A stretch of 64,000 bases of DNA from positions 698,490-762,489 of the forward strand of contig WAEK01000022.1 in NCBI GenBank assembly GCA_011634665.1. Direction: 5' to 3'. Shown piece by piece: positions 33,810-44,700 of this stretch. The position numbers were made by a program, and so were the translations under genes. Positions within the stretch are counted from its first letter, which is position 1; the number at the start of each line of letters is the position of its first letter. Below the pieces are notes generated by a model. That model was not told the origin of the DNA. It saw only the letters and a list, made by a program, of their open reading frames with translations, and ran no database searches. The DNA comes from Mortierella sp. BCC40632 (lineage: Eukaryota > Mortierellomycota > Mortierellomycetes > Mortierellales > Mortierellaceae).

Positions 33810-35106
33810 CGCACTCTAATAAAAAAAATAAAAAAAAAAAAGAAAGGATTTACGTTACAGAGGTTCTTACTCTTTCCTCTCTAAGAAAAGACAATGATAA
33901 CTGACTCCTCTCCGGAGATAACAGGCTCTAGTAGATGCCTTATTCCCCAGTCTTTTCTGAAGAGCCCGTCCCTGAGGAGGAGGAAAACTTGTTTGGAAGG
34001 AGGGGGGGGGAGAGAGGGGCCAACAACGATCTCATTTGCCAATTGTTAGTGAGCCTCTCCAAATCTATACACACACACAAAAAAAAAAATCCTCCTTCGT
34101 GTCTAGGAGGCACTCTGAGAGTCTGACTATGGGAACGCATCCCTTTTTTTTTTTTTTTTCTTCTTCTTCGTTCGCCATGTGAACTTTATAGATTCAACTC
34201 CCTTCCCTCTCTCCCCAAAAAATGTTTGCTCTTCCCCACGTTCCCACGTTGGATGAATGGATCTGGGTCACGTTTCAGGTATCGAAAAAATATGATTTCG
34301 TTGTGCGCGTCTCTCTCACTGCAGAAACTCGATGCTGTATGTAGAAGATGGACCCTGTGTATGAATAGTCTGTTGTTGGTCTGTGCTCTCATGCGGGCTT
34401 AGTCTTTTCTTTTTTCTTTTTCTTCTTTTTCTTCTTCCTCATCCTCCTTCTCCTCCTCCTCTTGGATTAGACCCTGAAGTGGGTTCTTTTCTCATGAAGG
34501 AGGAAAAAAAAAAAAAAAAGGTATTAGAGCCTGGACTAGCAAGAGCTTTGGACCTGCTCTGTGAAAGAAAGAAAGAAAGATGAGCCAGGGACCAACTAAC
34601 AACGAGAAAAGGCTCTGGATTAAAGATCACTTTCCTTTGCTGGGCGTTACCAGGTAGACTTTACGCGTCTTTTTTTTTTTTGAGGCAGGGGGCTCTCATT
34701 TGGCATACATTCCTTTTAATCGCATGGCGTTTTGAACCTCACAATTCTGGCAAGTCAAGCGCGAAATCTAATTCTTTCCCCCTCTCGCCTTACCTCACGC
34801 GGATCAATTTGTTCGGTCATGGACGTTGTAGGCGATTGCTTTAAAGCCAATCCTTCTCGTTCTCCTACTTTATCTTTCATTCTCCTGTCCTTGCCCTTTG
34901 TCTATTGGCTTTCTCTGATGTTTATTTACAATATATCTTTTTTTTTTTTTTTTTTCTTTTCTTTCTCTCTCTTCACCTTCCAAACGACCAAGTGCCAGAT
35001 CCAGGCTATCCAATGATAAAAAAAAAAGGGGGGAGGGGGGAGGGAAGCGGGAGGCGGACGAATCATGGCGATTTTTGAGCTAGGTTCCTATTAAAACACA
35101 TCCTCT
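33369..35106. other. Convergent intergenic region, PAQR / GID8
   Basis: No gene is seen. A (TC)n tract of about 54 bases lies at 33405-33458, right after the PAQR stop. A-runs at about 33778-33806 and 33829-33840 and T-runs at 34144-34160 and 34671-34681 follow. Both flanking genes terminate here. Confidence 0.5.
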
Positions 35107-36796
35107 CTATGCTCCAGCCACTGGGCCAGCACTAGATCCCGCCACTCCTGATCCACCACTGCTTCCCATCGAGTCCATCACAAGCTCAGCCTTAGTAAAA
35201 TCCTTGATCTTGGGAAACACACTTCGTTCCTCGAGCTGTTGTTGTGCCCACCAACACATCTTGAGCAATGCAGGAAGCTAGAAAACACACATGGATCACA
35301 CACAACATTGACATGAGATAAAAGAGTAAGAAAAATGAAAAATAGAGATAAAAAAAGATCGCCCTTGACCCAGACATAAGGCCAGTGAATTGGTCCTTTG
35401 CAATAAAATCGTCATCATCATTGTCATTATCAGCATTATTTTCATTCTTACCTTGGGATCCTTTTCCTGGGATTGGGATAGAAGCAAAGCCGAGTTTAGC
35501 TCTGACGCAAGCTTTTGTCTCTGCGCAGGTGTCAAGAGATCACTCACAGGTGAGGGTCCATTGACTTCAAAGGCAAGGAGAGACATGGTCCGCTCCAACT
35601 CGGCAAGAAACTCGGGCTATTAGGATCGCAGCAAAAATGACAGGAAGAAAGAGCGAGCGAGAGAGAAAGAGTGGAAAAAAATAATAATAATAAAAAAAAG
35701 AGGACGAATGGTTAGCCCCGATGAGGACTAAAGACAATTCACAAGTGATCCAATGAGACCCAAGATTGGGGTAGGAAGAGGAAGGGGTGAAGAGCATGAG
35801 CAAGAACGAAACACGAGCTTACGTTTTCTTCCCCACGTGGTGCCAACTCTTCCTGCGCAAATTCCAGGGCCTCCATGATCTTGCCCTCGCGAATGTATTC
35901 AATCAGGCGTTGCTGTTGTAGATGGAAGAACAGCTTTGGGTTCGTGTCCAGGATCTAGGAAAAGCGGAACGTTGCACAAACCGACCAATGGGCGTATACG
36001 CAAACATGCACGGGAAGAAAAGAAAAAAAAAAAAAAAGTTGATGAGCAAGGGGGCCTAAAAAGGATCGTTGTTGTTGGACTCATTCGCCCGGAGTAAAGA
36101 CCGGTCCACGACGACACCGGCTGGCAAGACTCATTGATCGGGACATCTCTCTCTGCTAAACTCAATGCTCTGGTCTCTGATCTTCACTCCTGTTCTGCTA
36201 ATAGGCAAAGCATGGCCTAGTCACTCCTGCATCATGCATCCGATCCGCCGTCAGACCATGGAGTAGCGAGCAGTAAACCCGAGTCGATCCGAGTTGACTT
36301 GTCGGACAGGATACATTGGTGACCTGCTCTACGACACGAGTCAAAGACAAGAAAAGAAGAAGAAGAAAGAAAGAAAAAAAAAAGGAGAGCTCTTACCTCT
36401 GGGTTGAGGTCATTGACTCTCTCAATGGCCTCTTCAATGTTGCCGCGCTGGATCGCTGTTCGGACAACCATCCTGTCCTGGATCGAGTCGAGGTTGACTG
36501 GAGGCTTTGCTCCACTTTCTTGACTAAACTTTTCAGCGGCATCCTTGTATCCCTCAATGATCAAGTAGTTCATAATAAGCTTGTTCAGATCCCTGATCGA
36601 GAGTCAGCATGTCGAGTCATTGGGCAGGAGGTGAGGAGAAAAGATGGCCCAGGGGAGAGAGAAAGAGAGAAAGAAAGACAGAAAGAGAGCAGGAGGGGGA
36701 CAAGGGGTCGTTGGAGAGCGCAAGCGCAATGATGTCTCGATTAGCCCAAAAAAGTCCAACTTTTGACATTTGAAAATCGAGTCGAGAGACCAAGGA

Positions 36797-36831
<35 letters not shown>

Positions 36832-37417
36832 TATACACATACTCTCGATCGACATGGACCTCGGCCAACCTGGCAGCCCAGTCTTCTTGTGAATAAACTT
36901 TCTTGGCCACGCCTCCAGCACCGCCGGATTGACTGGGAGGCTGTGTATTAGACTGGTGGGCACGACGGTGCGACAGAGAACGTCCAGAATGAGGATTGAA
37001 CAGGGAGGTCGGGGAGGAAGATGGGGACGAAGCAGACGAGGAATTTGAAGCGTTAGCTAGATGTTGTGTGCGCCGTCGATGGCTCCTGTGGTGGCCATGA
37101 CTGTTGCTTGAGCCAGTGCCAGTGCTCGAGCTAGTGCCAGAGCTGGCACCCGTGGAGCCCGAATCGGGTAGGGTTGAGGTGGAGGTAGGGGCGGTGAGGT
37201 GGGAGAAGCAGTTGAGGACGATGAAGCCGACATGCGAAAGGAGAAAGAGGTGAGCGGCGGTCACGACCAGGGTGATCCACAAGAGTCCAGCAACAAAGAG
37301 CCGGGGGATGCTTCCTGAGAACAACGATGATGAGGTACTCGAAGGAAGAGCCGCTGAAGAGGCCGGTGGGGCCGACATGGGTGAAGAGCCAACAGGTGAA
37401 GGTGGGGTCGAAGGCAT
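35107..37417 (-). CDS. GID8: GID8, LisH-CTLH-CRA subunit of the GID/CTLH ubiquitin ligase, with unusual N-terminal extension
   Basis: Exons 37417-36843, 36592-36397, 35954-35823, 35616-35452 and 35277-35107 join in frame to 412 residues. The conserved part starts near residue 173 ([18 protein letters not shown]) and runs through the LisH motif ([20 protein letters not shown]), CTLH ([37 protein letters not shown]) and CRA domain ([43 protein letters not shown]). GID8 is a scaffold of the E3 ligase that degrades gluconeogenic enzymes in yeast. Typical GID8 is about 230 residues; here ~170 extra residues precede it, with a hydrophobic stretch at about 39-73 ([20 protein letters not shown] and on) and a serine-rich linker. 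The core is certain; the first ~170 residues depend on the start chosen and could reflect a missed first intron. Confidence 0.85.
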
Positions 37418-39291
37418 TGAGGGTATATATGAGAAAGGAAGTGTAGGGGAGCACAAGTGTCGGACAGGATATGACAGGGGCAGGGCAGGGCTGTAACGAG
37501 AAAGAGATAGAGAAAGAGGAAGAGAGGAGAGGAGAGGAAAGTGGAAAGATGGGGCGATGGATGAAGAGAATGCGAGAAAAAAAAGAAAAAGAAAAAGAAA
37601 AAGAAAAGAGAGAGAGAGAGAAGGAGAGAGAAGGGGAGAGAGAATGAGAGAAAGAAAGAGATGCAGATAAAAGGGTGCAGGGGACGACGGGTCGTGGAAT
37701 CCCGTCCCAGAGCATCTCTCTTCTCTCTCACTCTCTCACTACCGCTGTCACGCATGCTTAGACCGGGAGAAATGAACAGACACTCCATCCTCCGCTGGAG
37801 AATGACCTTTTTTTTTTTTTTTTTTTTTTTTTTTTCTTTCCTTTCAGCCAAATGTACACTCTATGCTGATCATTCCTTCACACACCTGGGAAGAATCATC
37901 ATGCTCTTTTCTTTTTCTCTTTCTTCTTTTTTGCTCCTCTCTGTTCCCTCCCTCCCCTTCGCCGGCGTCAACCCAGCAATGCTGCAGGGTAACAGACGAA
38001 CAACAGGGAGAACTGGTGTACCGTGAAAAATAAAGGAGCAGGACGAAAAAGACAAAGGGGCCTTGGGTTGGCGTGTGACGCAAGTGCAGAGAAAGGACCA
38101 ACACAGTGGCAATGCGAGGCTGGGCTGATCAGGTGTGGGTGGTAAAATGAAGAGGATGTGGATCGAGGTAGGCGAATTAAACGCAGGTGGGGAAAGAGAA
38201 GAGGTAGAAGAGACATGGCGGAGAGAAGCAGCTTTTTTCTTTTTTTTACCATTGGGTGATGGGTCAGGCAGCGGGACTTGGCCACGAAGACGGAGAGAGT
38301 GACCAACGAGAGTAGGAGGATAAGGATCGGGGTTGGGATGAATGGGCTGAAGAGTGGAAGTAGCGAAAGAAGCAATGCGAAAGATGAGTGAGAGTAAAAG
38401 AAAGAAAGAAAGAAAGAGAGAGAGAGTGTGTGTGAGTGTGTGAGTGTGTGTGTGAGTGTGTGTGAGTGTGTGATAGAAGGGCAAGCGAAAAAGAAAAAGA
38501 GAATGGGAAAGAGAGAGAGAGAAGGGAGACGAGACGGACGCGTGGGGGGGATGAGGCTTTAAAAGATTGATCGTTTAACGCCACCGATGGTCGGGCCGAT
38601 GGGATAGGGATGGGCTCGGGTAGGAGAGAAGGAGATGCACTGGAGTGGATGCAGCGTAGATCGGGACAACGCAGGGCTAGGGAGAAGAAGAAGAGGAGGA
38701 AGAGGAAGAGGATGCGAAAGAGATGGAAAGGAGAGAATAAAAAAAAAGAAGAGCGAGAACGAAACAGCGAATTCATTCGTTCTCAAGCCTCTCTCCCCGT
38801 GCCACCACGGCAAGCCAATGCTGGTCCGAGCACAGTGGTCTGCATTCGCATGAAATCATCATTGTCATCCATGTCTCTCCCTCTTTCTCTCCTCCTCATT
38901 CTTGATATGAATAGGAATACATTCTTCATTTTGCGCTCTTGATACTAAGAGACATTGGACAGATCTCCTTGTTGTTGGCACATGGCCATGCTCGTTCATC
39001 CGCATGCACAGTTGCTTGGTTTTCCATGACCCGCGGTCGATGAGGCGACGACCAGATAGACAGACCTATAGAGTCAGTGTGAGAGTCACGTTTTTTCTGG
39101 ACTCAGGAAGTATTTATTGCTTTTTTGGCCACTGTTATTTTTTTTTTTCTCTTCTTGTTCTCCCTTCATTCTCCACAGAGCCCTTTTTCTCTCTCACTCT
39201 AACCCTCAATCTTGACTCAACTCTCCCACACAGACACACACACACACACACCACACACATCCTCTCTCTCTCTCTCTTCTCCCCTATTGCA
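37418..39291. promoter_or_regulatory. 1.9 kb divergent intergenic region, GID8 / SWC4
   Basis: No gene is seen. It holds an AAAAAG-rich stretch at 37577-37610, a T-run of about 27 bases near 37809-37835, an imperfect (TG)n run at about 38426-38473, GA/GAA-rich DNA at 38500-38720 and a (CA)n plus (TC)n stretch at 39233-39280 immediately ahead of SWC4. Confidence 0.45.
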
Positions 39292-41533
39292 ATGGCAACA
39301 GGAAACGACGTCAGAGAGATCTTTCAGCTCAAACCTTCAGAGCAAGTCAGGCGTGTCCGGACTGTCGAGAAGAAGCCAGGCAAGCTCTTCATCTGGATTT
39401 TTTTTTTATACAGTCATTTGCGCCGCGTGGCTCTGATGCACCGATGCACCAACGTATTCGACTCGATGACTGACTCGTCACTCTTCCTCTTGATTTATTT
39501 CATCTTGTAGATGGCATCAGTAGAGAGCTTTATGGACTAATCGGCAATAATGTCTCGACCGTTGCTTTCAACAATCCAACCTACAAGCCTAAACTCAACC
39601 TCAGCACCAAGGCTGTCAACTGGTAAAAAAAAAAAAAAAAAAAAAACTCTCTTCGACCAATTTCTCCATTGTTGGAGAAACTATTTTATATTGTTCATCA
39701 TCCATTGATTGACTCGGCTCGACAAATTGCTTCGATACCCCTTTCATCTCTCATAGGACCTGGCGACCATTCGTAAACCCTTCGCGTGATGACGATCTCG
39801 TGTTGCACCACTGGGAAAAGGCGAGGTCAGACCCAAACGAGGAATATCGTTTCTACCGATTCAACAAAGTCATCAATCTCAACGAGTTTACAGCTGCGGA
39901 ATATCGAGATCATCTTCAGGATTCTGATTGGACATTGGAAGAGACATGCTATCTCTGGGATCTTTGCCGACGCTTCGACCTTCGCTGGGTTGTTATCCAG
40001 GATCGATACGAGTGGCCACCACAGGAGGCAGACCTGATGAACCTTCGTTATCATGCTCAGGTCGCCGCCGCTGGTGAGAAGACTCCTCTTTCCTATACTG
40101 TCCCCAAAATCGAGGACGCATCGGCGACGAATGGAAATGGAGCCAGTACTTCTACATCTCAGTTAGCAGTGAACGGAACGGCTGCCCAACCTACAACGAC
40201 TTTGTCTTCTGCATCTTCAACATCAGCAGGGGCTGTAAAGCCAACGCCTGCAAAGATCAGATCCATGGAAGATTTGAAGCATCGATACTACTCCATTAAC
40301 CGGACTTTGATCAAGCTCCGGATGAATGACAATTCGCCAGCAGTAGAAAAGGCCCAGTTGCTATCATCCATGGCCTACGATAGGAACAGAGAAGTGGAAC
40401 GCAAAAAGAATCTCGAAATCTTGAACACCAGAACGCCCGAGCAGATTGAGGGTTTTTTTTTTTTTTTTTTCTATTGGAAAAAAAAAAAAACCCCCCGCTT
40501 TGAATCTAACAAAGAACTTGTTTTACCATTTCAGGAGGAAGAGGCGCTCTACCTAGAGGCTCGTAGGATAGATCAGAATGAGAAAAAGATTACACGCGAA
40601 CGTGAAAACCTACTCCGACTCCTCAGTACTCGGGACATTTATGGACCCGGAAGCCCAGCATCGACAGGCGTTCCAGGAGCGGGAGGACCAGGATCCGGCA
40701 TTATTATACCCAGCAGCAACTCGATCACGATCCCTTCCTCCGGCCCTGCTTCCGCCTCTGCTGCCAATGGACCAATGTCACCTTCCTCAGCCAAGGGCAC
40801 GAGCGCGAATGGCCCCGCAGGCAGTGCCTCAGCTTCTACTCCAACATCAGCCCAGGCAAGTGCCAATAGCTCTGGTACGGTCAAGAAGAGGAAAAAAGCA
40901 CCCAAGGGCTCGAACCAGGCAGCAAGTGATGAGGTGGCAAGCACATCTGGAACTGCAGGCACTACAGGCACGAGTTCATCTCAGACCAAAGGATCGAGTT
41001 CGAATAACCGACGTCCTTCAAACGCTTCTTCGACTGATCTCTCAACCTCAGCCGCACCTGCGGTTGCACCACCGCCAGTAAAGAAGGAAAAGTTGACGCC
41101 AGGAGCCTATTTGCGATCTCAGAAACAGACGCCAATTGTCTCGACCAAGGTCCAACGGGTACAATCCATGTTGATGCAACTCGGTATTTCTCTCAAGCCC
41201 ATGATGCCGACGGCCTCAGTCATGGCGAAATGGGATCAGCTCAACACCAATATCGTAACGCTTTTGGATCTCAAGAAACAGGTCGACAAGTTGGAGTCGG
41301 ATCTCAAGGTGGCCAAAATGCGTCGGGGCAGTGCTTCTGGTGTGGGATTGTTGCCTGTCAATGCAGGGGCCCCGGGCAGTGGTGGCAGTGGTGGCAGTGG
41401 AAGCAATGGTGGAGGTGGAGGATCCTCTGCAGGCGGAGAGGGTTCCGCTGGTAACTTTGGAGTCAAGCGAGAAGGAGCAGCAGATGAATCAGGGACGCCT
41501 GGACAAATTAAAAAGAAAAAGAGAAAAGAGTAG
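39292..41533 (+). CDS. SWC4: SWC4/DMAP1, shared subunit of SWR1 and NuA4 chromatin complexes
   Basis: Proposed exons are 39292-39379, 39511-39622, 39757-40451 and 40542-41533, total 628 residues. The family core is clear: VREIFQL, VEKKP joined to DGISRELYGLIGNN, WTWRPFVNPSRDDDLVLHHW, YRFYRFNKVINLNEFTAAEY, and the SANT-like WTLEETCYLWDLCRRFDLRW with VIQDRYEW. It continues with SMEDLKHRYYSINRTLIKLR and an ARRIDQNEKKITRERENLL coiled coil, then a long S/A/G/T-rich region and the conserved RSQKQTPIVSTKVQRVQSML block. It acts in H2A.Z exchange and H4 acetylation. Intron 1 must use a GC donor (CCAG/GCAAGC). Intron 3 has a poor GTTTTT donor, and only the acceptor at 40541/40542 keeps frame. The C-terminus is G-rich with a KKKKRK nuclear signal. 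Confidence 0.87.
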
Positions 41534-41753
41534 ATTCTTTCATTCGGTTTCTCTCTCTCTCTTTTTTTTTTATCCCTTGGCTCTTTTCAACCATTCTTTA
41601 AGTCTGATGCTAGACCTTTTTTCTGCCTCTTTTTTCTTTTTGTACCATATTTACTTGGATAATATAAATGCTATTTCTATATGCTTGCTGAAGAATGCTG
41701 TGATGAATGCACAAAATGGGAAAGAAAGAAAGAAAAAAAACAAAACGAAAAGA

Positions 41754-41754
<1 letters not shown>

Positions 41755-41793
<39 letters not shown>
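41755..41793. repeat. (TAA)n microsatellite in SWC4/UTP20 convergent spacer
   Basis: About twelve uninterrupted ATA/TAA trinucleotides sit just before the UTP20 stop codon, in the 264-base spacer between two convergent genes. Confidence 0.85.
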
Positions 41794-41797
41794 GACT

Positions 41798-44700
41798 CTA
41801 ATCCACACGACGCTTCTTGATAGTGGTGAGACGGACTTTGTCCTTGGCAAATTCCTTTGTCCTTTGTTGACGTTTCCGAGACTTCATCTCGTTCTTTTGT
41901 ACTCGTCGACGTGCATGGGCCTCAGGATCGTTCATCGCTTGCATCACTCGCTTCTTTTTGCGTTCCCGTCGAACTTCTTGGACTTGTTGACGAATCTTGT
42001 TGTACACTTGGAAATAGTCGGTCGTGCCCGCTCGCTTCTGAACAAGATCAAGTACTTCAGCGCCCAGCTTCTTGACTTCGTCTAATGTAAAAAAAAAAAA
42101 AGTACCCATGAAATGTTAGAACAAAAGGATTAGACCCTGAGAAAGAAAGCAAGAAAGCAAGAAAGCAAGAGAAAGAGAAAGAGAGAGAGAGAGAGAAAGA
42201 GAGAAAAGAATACTAACTTACCATTATCAGCGCCCTTGGATGTCTCATCATTAACTACACGGTAAATGGGAGCAACAATTGGAACCAGATAAGGCTTGAT
42301 CTCGTGGGGTGGGATATGAGTCGAGATGGCTGCCATGCACTGGAAAATGCACGTCTGTTGAATCGCCGACTTGTCATTGTTGTATCTCAACGCCGCACCA
42401 CGCGACAGGAACGAAAGTCGCTTCAACAACCAGTAAAGTGATTTTTTGAAGGGTAACTTTGTCTCCTTGGCACCCGCTCCATTCACCTTTTCACCCTTGT
42501 CATCCTCCTCTTCTTCCTCCTCTTCCTCCTCCTCTTCCTCCTCCTCCTCTTCTTCCTCTTCTTGGAGGTCTTCAGGAAGCGAGTAGAAGCACTTGGCAAT
42601 AAAGAACAGATTCTTGACAATCTGTCCTCCCAACTCCTTGCTCAAAAATTCACTCTTGAGCTGTTCACACAACTTTTGAGCAACAGACTTGAGCATCTCG
42701 GGTGAGACCACAAGGGTCGACTCGGATTTGTCACCCAGAGGGGTTCGTGTCCTGGGATCGATGCCAGAGAAAAAGACACCAAAGAGTCGTGTGGACGAAA
42801 GACGGACCCAAGAATGAGGGTGCAACATGTGTTCACGAATCAAGGGCCACAACGTCATGGTCTCTTCCGAATTGAGCACATTCGGGAATTGCTTGATCAA
42901 CTTGGTGAATGTGTTGAGCGCATAGTAGCCCACCTCCCACTCGGCATCCGTGTCCATCGCATCCTGTTCCTCAAACTTATTCGCCTCCGTCGCAGCCTCG
43001 TCCATGATCTGCAAACTCGATTCCAATGCAAGTTTAAGTCGAGGCAACAACTCGGGGATTTGTTTCTTGAAGGTCGGTCCAAAGGCTTCGATGGCTAGTC
43101 CATAGACCTGAGAAGCAGCCCGTTGAAGATTCCGTTGCTCTGTTTGATCAAACCATTTGCCCAACATCAGATAACTATTGTCAAGTCGTTGACGGTTCAT
43201 TCGTTGGAACAAGGCCTTGATCAACGCACCAGCCATCTCTCGACACTTGCTCGAATCATCATTGACCAATTGCATCACCAGAGCCAAAAAGAACAACTCG
43301 GCATATTCCATCAACACCTCGTCCGCAAACTTCTGGATAATGACATGCATCATCTCCATCACCGATTGACGACCACTCTCAAAGACATAGCTCAAGTTCT
43401 TGACCAAAAAGTTCATCTGGTTTCGAAGACGGCCACGACCCTGAGGATAATCCAACAAGAACTGGAGCAATGCTCGTCGACTCTCCTCTCGAGCCTGTTG
43501 CGATTGAGAGGTGACCAAGACATGTGAGATGTTGGTCATGATATCATACATCTCAGGTACCACAAACTTGCGTGCGACAATGGCTCGGATCAGAGAGAAT
43601 GTTGTTGTCTGACGTTCGGGCTCTTCGAGATCGGGTTGGATCAGGTTCAACAACATGGTCAATTGTTCTTCCTTGATGACCACCTTCTTGCATTCACGGA
43701 TCGCGACCGCCAACAAACGGAAACAACTCTGGGCAAGTTCCGACTTTGTGTTGCCTTGCATCTTGATCAATACAAAGGTCTGTCGGATAACCACAGGCAT
43801 TCCCTTGTCCAATGAGGGCAGCTTCAACTTGGCGAGCACGCACATAATTCGAATCGATTGCTGAATCACATCAGGGTATTTTGCAAACAATCCGTTGCCA
43901 ACAATCTCCACGAATGGATCCAACATGGCCAACTCCTCCGTCGAGTGGACATCAAACTTGTTGTGGTTCAGAGCCGATCGGAAGATATGGAATCCAAAAG
44001 CAACAAAACGATGAGCATTGGCCGGGAAACTATTCACTGGGGCCTGAGTAGGTCGCTTGGTCTCGACTGTAAAGTTGATGTCCATTCGGCTTCGTTCCTT
44101 CTTGATCTCTTCTTTGGTCTTGGAAATGGCCAGGTTCTGCATGATCAAGCCATGACAAAAGATCAAGGTCTCTTTGGCATCAAATCGCGCATTGTTGTTC
44201 AGACCCGTTGCCAAACGACGAAGGAGCTCATCCGCCTTTTTGGTCACCTTGACGGCATCCGATTCGGAAAGGACTTCCTTGAGGGGAACCATGACCACAC
44301 CCATGTTCTTGAACTCGATAATGCTCACGAGGAGTTCAAAGGAATGGAAGCTGAGGTTGCTCTTGGCTTCCTTGATCTTGCCTGTGATTTCGTCCGTTTC
44401 CTTTTCGATACCAGTCTCACCAAAGATATCATTGATGAGCACATCCACAATGTCCTTAAGACAGTAGTCGAGCTCTCCAATCTCCAGGGTCGGGATCAGC
44501 TGTGTAAAAATAGCATGGAGCGTAAAGCCAAGAACGTGGAGTTGGTAACCACGGAGTAAGACACTTCTCATCTCCTTGAGGATAAAGTTAAAGTAACCTG
44601 GTCCAAGGAACATGGTAATCTTGACAAGTGTATCTCGGGTCGAGTCACGGGCCTCTTGTTGACGACTCTTAAGGATCTGGCAGACAGAGGTCAAGAGTCC

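Noticed and set aside
40578..41081. Alternative 167-codon frame overlapping SWC4
   Set aside because: Out-of-frame shadow of the S/A/G-rich SWC4 segment.
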